From positions 1 to 7,291 of the forward strand of contig CAYZXK010000174.1 of assembly GCA_964482395.1 (NCBI GenBank): 7,291 bases of DNA. The letters run 5' to 3'. Below the pieces are notes generated by a model, which was not told the DNA's origin, searched no databases, and was given only the letters and a program-made list of their open reading frames with translations. The stretch is from CAYZXK01 sp964482395 (lineage in GTDB: Bacteria > Planctomycetota > Phycisphaerae > UBA1845 > Fen-1342). This document shows positions 1-5,423 of this stretch, one piece after another (position 1 is the first letter of the stretch; each line of letters starts with the position of its first letter). The translations under genes were made by a program, and so were the position numbers.

Positions 1-117
1 GCACGGCCGGTTCGGCTTGGGCTTGGGCCCGCCTTTCGGCGAGGCCTTCGGTTCCGGCAGCAGCGGTTCGATGATCTTCCATTGCTCGTCGGTCAGTAAA
101 CGCAGGTCTCGGGCCAT
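1..117 (-). CDS. IS5-family transposase, N-terminal fragment (cut by window edge)
   Basis: The first 39 codons read M-A-R-D-L-R-L-L-T-D-E-Q-W-K-I-I-E-P-L-L-P followed by a Pro/Lys/Gly-rich stretch. The L-T-D-E-Q-W-x-x-I-E-P-L-L-P block is the usual opening of IS5-family transposases (the DUF4096 region), which bind the element ends before the DDE catalytic domain. The catalytic part lies beyond position 1 and cannot be seen, so I cannot tell whether the gene is intact. The ATG start at 117 is supported by an AAAGGAG sequence on the minus strand at 129-123, five bases upstream. A left end of the insertion sequence should lie somewhere in the next 100 or so bases (to the right on this strand), but no terminal inverted repeat can be assigned without the other end. 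Codon composition is not obviously different from the neighbours. Confidence 0.85.
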   Translation of the reverse strand, partial: MARDLRLLTDEQWKIIEPLLPEPKASPKGGPKPKPNRPC

Positions 118-177
118 GGCGACTCCTTTCGTCGCCTGCCCCTATTACCATAAGTCCAGCATTGGCGCAAGCTTAGC

Positions 178-200
178 AACTCCTTGCCGCAGAAGGAGTT
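178..200. repeat. Perfect 8-bp inverted repeat (hairpin) near the presumed IS edge
   Basis: AACTCCTT at 178-185 and AAGGAGTT at 193-200 are exact reverse complements separated by a 7-base loop (GCCGCAG). The repeat lies about 60 bases upstream of the transposase start. It could be a structure near the insertion-sequence terminus, a small mobile-element remnant, or chance. The right arm resembles a ribosome binding site and is followed directly by ATG (201), but the spacing is only two bases and the 43-codon frame that follows has no recognisable features. Confidence 0.45.
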
Positions 201-410
201 ATGAAACAGGCTCTAGTCTTCTCGGGGATTCGCAGCACGGCAAGAGTGAAGTCGGGCTCCTCTACTCCTCGGTCGCGTAGCCTAGCGTGGCCGGGCGCCG
301 GATCAATGCCGGGCCGGTTAAAAAACGATTAAGAGGTTCCCGGGCGGCCCGCGCGCCGCCGGGCATCGTCGGGACGAACCGCCGGCCGCCTTCTCAGGGC
401 CGCCTCCAAC

Positions 411-429
411 GCGGTTCGGTTCGAACCGC
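411..429 (-). terminator. Possible hairpin terminator for the 637-residue gene
   Basis: GCGGTTCG (411-418), a 3-base loop and CGAACCGC (422-429) form a perfect 8-bp stem about 70 bases past the stop codon of the minus-strand gene. No U-tract follows on the minus strand, so it is not a canonical intrinsic terminator. It may only mark or protect the 3' end of the transcript. The palindrome contains the GGTTCGAACC string seen in tRNA T-arms, but no other tRNA parts are present around it. Confidence 0.25.
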
Positions 430-497
430 AGGGCCGCTGACGCCGGCCCCCGCCCAGCAAGGCCCCAAGCCAGGAGCCCTCCACCTCAACGTGCCGG

Positions 498-2411
498 TCA
501 GTCGCCGAAAGTCAGCACCCGGGCGGCCAGGCCCAGCAGGGCATGGTCGGCGCTGCCCGGACACGACCCGCTTTGCCGACCCATGATCCGGGCCCGGCCC
601 ATGTCGGTGTGAAGATTCCGAATCAGAAAGTGGCCGCCCCGAGCGCTCAGCAGCGACTCGTTCCACTTGGTCATGCAGAACGTCAGACCCGAAAAGCCGA
701 TCTCATTTTGGTTCCAGATGTCGAACTTCACCCTCGCAGCCGCCGGCCCAGCGCCATTCTGCCGTAAATCCAGGTCCAGTATCAGCAGGGTCAGATCAGT
801 GTCATGCTTGACGGTCAGGTCGTCGCGTGAAAACGCGGTCGCACCGGAGGCGAAGAACTCCAGCAGCAGCCTGTCGAACGGCCAGTCGAACTCGCTGCCG
901 TCCAGGTTGAGCACTCCGGGCGTGCCGGTCGGTCCGCCGTTGACCCCGCTCTGAGCCTGGAACGCGTAAGCGTTGTATTCCCAAACGGTGCCTTCTCGGT
1001 AGTCGACGACCGCGGCCTGCCCGAACAGGTGATTCCAGCGGATCTCGCACCCCTGATCGTCAACCGCCCACAGGATCACGAACCCGCGGGCAATCAGGTC
1101 GCCGGAGCCTTCCGGGTCGGGGTAGGCGCTGCCCAGGACCGCCCAGGGCGAGACTCCGGCCGGCAGACCACTGTAGGCTGACCAGTACACCGGTTGGTCT
1201 CTGGTGAGTGTGAAGGTGTTGTCCACGTGGTTGCAGGCTTCGCTCACCAGGTACATCAGGATTTCCACATCGGCACTGAAATCGTTGTTCAAGGTGATGA
1301 ACGTGTCTTGAACCAGGTCCCCGGTCGGGCTCCAGCGCAGCTCCACCTTCGGATAGATCAGCAGGCTGCCTTTCTGCGTGACTCCAGTCCGACGTTCCAG
1401 CGGCCGCATCGGGCCCGAGTTGTCCCCATCCGGCACCGGCACTGGCGAGCCGCCGGCCGATTTCTCGGGCGGAGGACCCGGCACGTCGTACCGAATCGTA
1501 GCTGCCCGAGTCCCCGACCCGAACAGCGGAGCGCCGGCCGTCGCCACCGGCGGCCGATAGACGGTCACCGTGGTCTGGCAGTCGGCCTGCCCATCCAGCA
1601 CGTCGGTCACTCGCAACGACAGATTGCAACTCAACGTGCAGGAGGTCGAGGTGTCGACGGTGAGCGTGGGCTTGACGACCGTCGGGCCGGGACTGAAAGT
1701 CGCCCCAGGGCAATCCGTCGACCACTGGTATGTGAAAGCGTCGCCCTCCGGGTCGTACGAGCCGGAGCCGTCAAGTGCCACGACCGTCTTCGCGCCCCCG
1801 CAAGCCCGGATGTACGGGCCGCCAGGGTTGCACACCGGCGGAGAGTTCTCGCAAACCAGCGTCATCTCCTCAGCGCTGGTCCATGCCTCATCCCCGGTCA
1901 GCGTGGCAAAGTTCCACAGGCTGCTGCCCGGTGGAGTGTCCGGCCGAATCTGCACGACCAGCTCCACGCATGTCGGCGGAGAACCGGCCGGAAGAGTCCC
2001 AACGTTCCAGGTCACAGTGTGCGTACCTGGGTCGTACGCACCTCCGCGGCCCGCGGAAACGAACGACTCCTCCGACGGCAATTCGTCTAACAGAACCACG
2101 TTGTCCACCGGGAAGGTCTCGGGGTTGCCGAAGCAGAGCAGATACGTGACGTTGGAACCCACCGGCGCGCAGCCCGGCCCGCTCACCAACCCTTGCTTGA
2201 CCAATGCCAGAAGCCGCGGGCCTGGTTCAGTGCCATCATCGTCCGGAATGGCGCCCGCAGATCCATCCGGCCTCGGATTCAGTCCCCAGTAAATCGGACT
2301 GTCCGGGGCGGCCTGGGGCGGCTCGGCAGCGAACGCCGCGCCCGCCATTGCCAGCCCCATCGCAACCGCCCCAAAGCTCAGCATCGGAATCCGGCTTTCT
2401 ACCCGGCTCAT
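498..2411 (-). CDS. Exported DUF11/PKD-domain protein with uncharacterised C-terminal domain
   Basis: The product has 637 residues and no function that I recognise. Residues 1-29 are a signal peptide: Arg-containing n-region, hydrophobic core around L-S-F-G-A-V-A-M-G-L-A-M-A-G, cleavage near A-F-A-A. Residues about 70-187 resemble a DUF11/conserved-repeat beta-sandwich (V-G-S-N-V-T-Y...N-V-V-L-L-D-E-L-P...T-V-T-W-N-V-G-T-L). Residues about 192-287 are PKD-like (P-P-V-C-N-P-G-G-P-Y, then L-D-G-S-G-S-Y-D-P-E-G-D and L-R-V-T-D). A Pro/Gly-rich linker (about 288-345) leads to a compact C-terminal region, about 347-637. That region starts K-G-S-L-L-I-Y-P-K-V-E-L-R-W and ends A-L-L-G-L-A-A-R-V-L-T-F. 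I recall similar C-termini in other planctomycete hypothetical proteins, without known function. The 14 cysteines fit disulfides outside the cytoplasm. The ATG at 2411 is preferred over a GTG two codons upstream because an AAGGAGG sits six bases before it. The gene is divergent from the peptidase pair. Confidence 0.88.
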   Translation of the reverse strand: MSRVESRIPMLSFGAVAMGLAMAGAAFAAEPPQAAPDSPIYWGLNPRPDGSAGAIPDDDGTEPGPRLLALVKQGLVSGPGCAPVGSNVTYLLCFGNPETFPVDNVVLLDELPSEESFVSAGRGGAYDPGTHTVTWNVGTLPAGSPPTCVELVVQIRPDTPPGSSLWNFATLTGDEAWTSAEEMTLVCENSPPVCNPGGPYIRACGGAKTVVALDGSGSYDPEGDAFTYQWSTDCPGATFSPGPTVVKPTLTVDTSTSCTLSCNLSLRVTDVLDGQADCQTTVTVYRPPVATAGAPLFGSGTRAATIRYDVPGPPPEKSAGGSPVPVPDGDNSGPMRPLERRTGVTQKGSLLIYPKVELRWSPTGDLVQDTFITLNNDFSADVEILMYLVSEACNHVDNTFTLTRDQPVYWSAYSGLPAGVSPWAVLGSAYPDPEGSGDLIARGFVILWAVDDQGCEIRWNHLFGQAAVVDYREGTVWEYNAYAFQAQSGVNGGPTGTPGVLNLDGSEFDWPFDRLLLEFFASGATAFSRDDLTVKHDTDLTLLILDLDLRQNGAGPAAARVKFDIWNQNEIGFSGLTFCMTKWNESLLSARGGHFLIRNLHTDMGRARIMGRQSGSCPGSADHALLGLAARVLTFGD

Positions 2412-2417
2412 GATCAC

Positions 2418-2424
2418 CCTCCTT
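2418..2424 (-). promoter_or_regulatory. Ribosome binding site deciding the start of the 637-residue gene
   Basis: The minus strand reads AAGGAGG from 2424 to 2418, six bases before ATG at 2411-2409. A GTG in the same frame at 2417-2415 lies immediately next to the site, which is too close to be used, so translation most likely starts at 2411. Confidence 0.75.
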
Positions 2425-2609
2425 ACCCGCCGGCCCAGACTTGCCGTCGCCCCCGGAGTTCCGAAGAACCCCGGTCAAGCTCACCACGAATCTGGCCGGG
2501 AAACAGCCCCATGTGCCTGATCACTTCTCCCGGCCGGTCACCGACCCGCGGGGCCGATCTGATTTGCCGTCGCGCCCAGCCCCGGTGTCAAAAAAACTCC
2601 GGCACCCAT

Positions 2610-2638
2610 AATATAACCCCTCGCCGCGCCCCGGCCAA
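2610..2638 (-). promoter_or_regulatory. Candidate sigma-70-type promoter for the 637-residue gene
   Basis: On the minus strand a TTGGCC box (2638-2633) is followed after exactly 17 bases by TATATT (2615-2610), which matches the TATAAT consensus at five of six positions. The -35 box matches TTGACA clearly only in its first three bases plus the C at position five. Transcription would start near 2603, giving a leader of about 190 bases. The AT-rich -10 stands out strongly from the surrounding GC-rich sequence. Confidence 0.4.
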
Positions 2639-2643
2639 GTTTT

Positions 2644-2676
2644 TTCGGGCCCAAATCCTGGCTGGGTCGGCCCGAA
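2644..2676. repeat. Inverted repeat between the divergent promoter candidates
   Basis: TTCGGGCC at 2644-2651 and GGCCCGAA at 2669-2676 are perfect reverse complements separated by 17 bases. The arms are centred about two helical turns apart, compatible with a dimeric regulator's operator, and the repeat lies between the two promoter candidates. It is not an intrinsic terminator in either direction, because the T-run (2640-2645) comes before the stem on the plus strand. A chance origin in GC-rich DNA is quite possible. Confidence 0.3.
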
Positions 2677-2680
2677 TCCC

Positions 2681-2708
2681 GGCAATGTATGCTGCCCGTC
2701 GTTATACT
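2681..2708 (+). promoter_or_regulatory. Weak candidate promoter for the peptidase operon
   Basis: TATACT at 2703-2708 matches the -10 consensus at five of six positions. The upstream -35 position holds only a poor match (GGCAAT at 2681-2686, 16-base spacer). If used, transcription would begin near 2715 and leave a leader of about 155 bases before the start at 2871. Confidence 0.25.
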
Positions 2709-2870
2709 GGCGCCAGCAGAACACCCCGGCTTCCGGTCGGCGCTCCGGTCGGAAGGCGGATGGGCGCCGCCGGCCAAAAGCGACCGGCGTGCTGGAAGGG
2801 GAAGCTGGATGGGGCGGTGCTGCATGTCACGGAACTCATGAAACATCCAGTTGCTTAAGGAGAGCGGGCA

Positions 2871-5423
2871 ATGCGCGCGGACAAACGATTGGGGCTCTCG
2901 ACGGCGGCACTATTGATCGCGGTACTGGCTGGACAAACCCGGTCCACCTGGGCGCTGGAGACCGACCAGGGGCGCTATGCCGCTCGCCTGGTGGACCAGG
3001 CCCGCTACATGGAGGTCCATAGCGATCTGCTGTTTACCCACAACGGCGATGACCGTGGGCTGGGTTGGGAGCACGACGCGGCTCGCGAGAACATCGCCTC
3101 ATATTTCGCCGCCTGCGGGCTGACCACCATCCTGGACCCGTTCTCAGCCTACGGATACCCCGCCTGCAACGTGATCGCCGAGCTGCCTGGCACGACCCGC
3201 CCGAGCGACATCTACATCATCGGAGCTCATTATGACTCATTCAGCTACCAGACCTATGGCAGTCCCGGGGCGGATGACAACGCCAGCGGGGTGGCGGCGG
3301 TGCTGGAGATCGCCCGGCTGATCTCCGGGTGGCAATCCGAGGCAACGATCCGGCTCATCGCGTTCGACCGGGAGGAGTGGGGCCTGCTGGGGAGCGATCA
3401 TTACGCCGGCCAGCATGCCACCGAGAACATCAAGGGTATGCTCTCGCTGGACATGCTGGCCTATCGGGCCACGCCCCATAACTACGCGCTGGTCTCCGGC
3501 CGGCCTCAGTCCAACACCGTCAAATACGACTTGGCGAACGCCTTGCTGGCCTACGGCGGAATCCAGGCGTCCGTCGAAAACCTGGGCGACTACAGCGACC
3601 ACGCCCCGTTCGAATGGCGCGGGTTCCGGGCCGCGTGGCTGGGCGAGTTCGATATCTTTCAGAACCCCTATTTCCACACTCTGATGGACTCGCTCGATGT
3701 CCCAGGCTACATCGACTACGAGTATGCAACCAAGTTGACGCGCGGCGTGATGGGCTGGCTGGTCGATCGGGCCGGCGTAACCCCGCGCTTGGCCGGCGAC
3801 CTCAACTGCGACGCCACTGTCGATTCGCGGGACATCAACCCCTTCGTCCTCGCACTGCTCGATCCAGCCGCCTACCAGTCCACCTACCCGGACTGCCGCT
3901 GGGGCAACGGTGACTATAACCAAAACGGCACCGTGGACTTCGGAGATATCGACGGCCTCGTCGCCGCCGTCCTGGCCCCTTGTCGGCGGCCGCAGCCGCA
4001 AGCCAAGCTCCGATCCCCCGGTCCACCGCTGCAAGATTATTTTGGCAGCGCCGTCGCGGCCGGCGACGACCTGATCCTGGTCGGTGCCGGACTGGACGAC
4101 GCCCCCGAGTGGATGTCCGGCTCGGTCTATGTGTTCGAGCCGGGCCAGCGATCCTGGGCCCCGACCGCCAAGCTCACACCCCAGGACGCCGCCGTCGGCG
4201 ATCAGTTCGGCCTCTCGCTGGCACTCAGCGGAAATGTCATGCTGATCGGAGCACCCGGCAAGGACGAGCTGGGCGAGGACTCCGGCGTCGCCTACGTCTT
4301 CGAGCGGACCACCGACTCGTGGACCCAGACCGCCAAGCTGATCCCCGAGGATGGCAGCGGGTTCAGCTACTTCGGGCAGGCGGTGTCCATCGACGGCTAC
4401 CTGGCCGTCGTCGGAGCACCTGGCGAGTCCAGCGCCGCCTTCTACGCTGGCGCGGCCTATGTCTTCGAGCGACTGGACGGCGCCTGGACTCAGGTGGCCA
4501 AGCTGACGGCCTGGGACGCGGCCGAAATGGACTTCTTCGGCACCAGCGTCGCAGTCAGCGGCGGCACCATCGCGGTGGGAGCTTGCCAGGCGGATGGGCT
4601 GGAACCCGGGTCAGTATACCTCTTCGAGCAGGTCCAAGGCGTCTGGACTCCCAACGGGCGGCTGAGTGCCTCGGACGAAAAACCCGGCGACTTCTTCGGC
4701 CGCCAGGTCGCTCTCGATGGCGACTATCTGGTCGTCACTGGTCACGTTCCCGACGGGTGGGGGACCGGCCGCGGGTCGGCCTACGTCTTCGAGCGGATCG
4801 GCGGGGGTTGGACCCAGGCCGCCAAGCTCGGCACCTTCTCGGCCACTTCTTGCCTGCCGGTTGCGATCAACGGCGACACCATTCTGCTGGGCCGAGACGG
4901 CGGGGATTTGCCCGCCGGGGCCGGCCTGGGCTACCTCTTCCAGCGCCAGGCCGGGACCTGGCAGCCAGTCAACCGGCTGACCGCTTGGGACGGTTCGGCC
5001 GGGGACCGCTTCGGAGCCGCAGTCGCGTTGACCACCGACCGAGCAGTGCTGGGCGCGCTCGCGGACTACCAGCCCGATAATCCCTCGGGCTCGGTGTACG
5101 TCTTCGAACTCGAGGGCACCGGCATTCCCTGGATCGCGCAGCAGCCGCAGGACGCCAGCGTCCAGGTGGGCGGGGCGGCCAGCTTCAGCGTCTCGGCCAC
5201 CGGCCCCGGCCCCCTCAGCTACCGCTGGCGCAAGAACGGTCTCCCGCTCCGCGACGGCGGCCATATCACCGGCGCCAGAAGCGCTACGCTCACGATCAAG
5301 CCGGCCATGCCAGAGGATGCCGGCGTATATGACGTCACGGTCAGTGGGCTGTGCGGAAGTGTTGCAAGCGATGCGGCCACTCTAACCGTGCTGGTCGAGT
5401 GTTCGCGGGAGCGGGGCCAATGA
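2871..5423 (+). CDS. Exported M28-type zinc peptidase with dockerin-like, FG-GAP propeller and Ig-like modules (copy A)
   Basis: The product has 850 residues. A signal peptide (about 1-28, cleavage near S-T-W-A) directs export. Residues about 98-300 form an M28-family metallopeptidase domain, whose members usually cleave N-terminal residues from peptides using two zinc ions. The motifs are complete: G-A-H-Y-D-S (H120), G-A-D-D-N-A-S-G (D136), D-R-E-E-W-G (E168 as general base, E169 as ligand), L-D-M (D194), S-D-H-A-P-F (243-247) and N-P-Y-F-H-T (H269 as fifth ligand). Residues 308-371 hold two EF-hand-like calcium loops of planctomycete dockerin-like type (D310/N312/D314/D321 and D348/N350/N352/D359), with cysteines 313, 342 and 371. 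Residues 378-746 hold seven FG-GAP-like repeats, probably one seven-bladed propeller. Residues about 753-842 are an Ig-like domain (W786, D-A-G-V-Y-D-V). There is no C-terminal anchor. The ATG start has AAGGAG eight bases upstream. Exact substrate is unknown; aminopeptidase activity is inferred from the family. Confidence 0.93.
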   Translation: MRADKRLGLSTAALLIAVLAGQTRSTWALETDQGRYAARLVDQARYMEVHSDLLFTHNGDDRGLGWEHDAARENIASYFAACGLTTILDPFSAYGYPACNVIAELPGTTRPSDIYIIGAHYDSFSYQTYGSPGADDNASGVAAVLEIARLISGWQSEATIRLIAFDREEWGLLGSDHYAGQHATENIKGMLSLDMLAYRATPHNYALVSGRPQSNTVKYDLANALLAYGGIQASVENLGDYSDHAPFEWRGFRAAWLGEFDIFQNPYFHTLMDSLDVPGYIDYEYATKLTRGVMGWLVDRAGVTPRLAGDLNCDATVDSRDINPFVLALLDPAAYQSTYPDCRWGNGDYNQNGTVDFGDIDGLVAAVLAPCRRPQPQAKLRSPGPPLQDYFGSAVAAGDDLILVGAGLDDAPEWMSGSVYVFEPGQRSWAPTAKLTPQDAAVGDQFGLSLALSGNVMLIGAPGKDELGEDSGVAYVFERTTDSWTQTAKLIPEDGSGFSYFGQAVSIDGYLAVVGAPGESSAAFYAGAAYVFERLDGAWTQVAKLTAWDAAEMDFFGTSVAVSGGTIAVGACQADGLEPGSVYLFEQVQGVWTPNGRLSASDEKPGDFFGRQVALDGDYLVVTGHVPDGWGTGRGSAYVFERIGGGWTQAAKLGTFSATSCLPVAINGDTILLGRDGGDLPAGAGLGYLFQRQAGTWQPVNRLTAWDGSAGDRFGAAVALTTDRAVLGALADYQPDNPSGSVYVFELEGTGIPWIAQQPQDASVQVGGAASFSVSATGPGPLSYRWRKNGLPLRDGGHITGARSATLTIKPAMPEDAGVYDVTVSGLCGSVASDAATLTVLVECSRERGQ
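3792..3983 (+). other. Dockerin-like paired EF-hand segment of copy A
   Basis: This segment encodes residues 308-371. Loop one is D-L-N-C-D-A-T-V-D-S-R-D and loop two is D-Y-N-Q-N-G-T-V-D-F-G-D, each followed by a short hydrophobic helix (I-N-P-F-V-L-A-L; I-D-G-L-V-A-A-V-L). The spacing and residues fit type I dockerin-like calcium binding. A cohesin partner is not encoded in the window, so whether the module docks to a scaffold or only stabilises the fold is open. Confidence 0.8.
4002..5108 (+). repeat. Seven FG-GAP-like repeats (propeller) in copy A
   Basis: Seven units of about 50-58 codons (about 165 bp) start near residues 378, 436, 491, 546, 599, 654 and 704. Each typically has the pattern (F/Y)-F-G-x-(A/S)-V-A, then a G-A-P-type turn, G-S-(V/A)-Y-V-F-E, a Trp, and A-K-L. 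The FG is F-G in units 1-5 and 7 and missing in unit 6, which reads T-S-C-L-P-V-A. Seven blades is the usual count for an integrin-alpha-like FG-GAP propeller, so the fold looks complete. The units are well diverged from each other at the DNA level, unlike the end of copy B. Confidence 0.85.
5127..5396 (+). other. Ig-like domain segment of copy A
   Basis: Residues about 753-842 match the bacterial I-set-like pattern: Q-Q-P-Q-D-A-S-V-Q-V-G, A-S-F-S-V, Y-R-W-R-K-N-G (W786), T-L-T-I, E-D-A-G-V-Y-D-V, C-G-S and A-T-L-T-V. The first cysteine of the classic Ig disulfide is absent; the position is S or V within F-S-V-S-A. Such domains commonly end secreted planctomycete proteins and probably act as an adhesive or spacer module. 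Confidence 0.75.
5407..5423 (+). promoter_or_regulatory. Ribosome binding site and ATGA stop-start overlap of the peptidase pair
   Basis: The stop TGA of copy A (5421-5423) overlaps the ATG of copy B (5420-5422) as ATGA. GGGAG at 5407-5411 lies eight bases before the start. The arrangement implies co-transcription and probably coupled translation, and it fixes the start of copy B. Confidence 0.8.

Larger units (their letters stand above)
118..497. other. Non-coding stretch between transposase start and the 637-residue gene
   Basis: This 380-base interval has no reading frame with recognisable protein features. Several frames stay open across it, but they are Arg/Pro/Gly-rich, low-complexity translations typical of high-GC non-coding or antisense DNA. 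It should contain the end of the insertion sequence next to the transposase start, probably within 118-300, and the 3' untranslated region of the minus-strand 637-residue gene. Two perfect short inverted repeats (178-200 and 411-429) are the only structures I can support. A short A-rich patch near 319-335 interrupts the GC-rich background. Confidence 0.6.
2412..2870. promoter_or_regulatory. Divergent intergenic region between the 637-residue gene and the peptidase pair
   Basis: These 459 bases separate two start codons facing away from each other, so promoters for both directions must lie here unless transcription comes from outside. The region is GC-rich with two AT-rich islands (about 2588-2617 and 2639-2645), unlike the flanking coding DNA. 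It contains a candidate minus-strand promoter (2610-2638), an 8-bp inverted repeat (2644-2676), a weak plus-strand -10 (2703-2708), and the AAGGAG ribosome binding site of the first peptidase gene at 2857-2862. A long open frame on the plus strand through this region has no recognisable protein features. Confidence 0.6.

Noticed and set aside
201..332. A 43-codon frame following the hairpin, with an AAGGAG just upstream
   Set aside because: Only two bases separate the site from the ATG, the AAGGAG is one arm of the inverted repeat, and the translation shows no recognisable features.
411..436. tRNA T-arm-like string GGTTCGAACC
   Set aside because: No acceptor, D-arm or anticodon arm can be folded around it; it is simply the palindromic core of a hairpin.
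1194..2292. Long plus-strand frames opposite the 637-residue gene (1194-2090 and 1570-2292)
   Set aside because: Their translations are Arg/Pro/Ser-rich without motifs, while the minus-strand frame has a signal peptide, a good ribosome binding site and recognisable domains.
2640..2676. Intrinsic terminator with a T-run
   Set aside because: The T-run precedes the stem on the plus strand and becomes an A-run after it on the minus strand, so neither direction gives a stem followed by U residues.
2193..2858. A 221-codon plus-strand frame across the divergent intergenic region
   Set aside because: It starts inside the 637-residue gene, is low-complexity and motif-free, and would cover both candidate promoters.
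2838..2858. Six-codon upstream frame (M-K-H-P-V-A) whose stop touches the AAGGAG of copy A
   Set aside because: The position would suit a leader peptide controlling access to the ribosome binding site, but it has no convincing ribosome binding site and no attenuation structure is evident, so chance is more likely.
3237..4034. A 265-codon open frame on the minus strand within copy A
   Set aside because: It is antisense to the M28 and dockerin-like coding region. Its similarity to the other antisense frame is explained by the two genes being paralogues.
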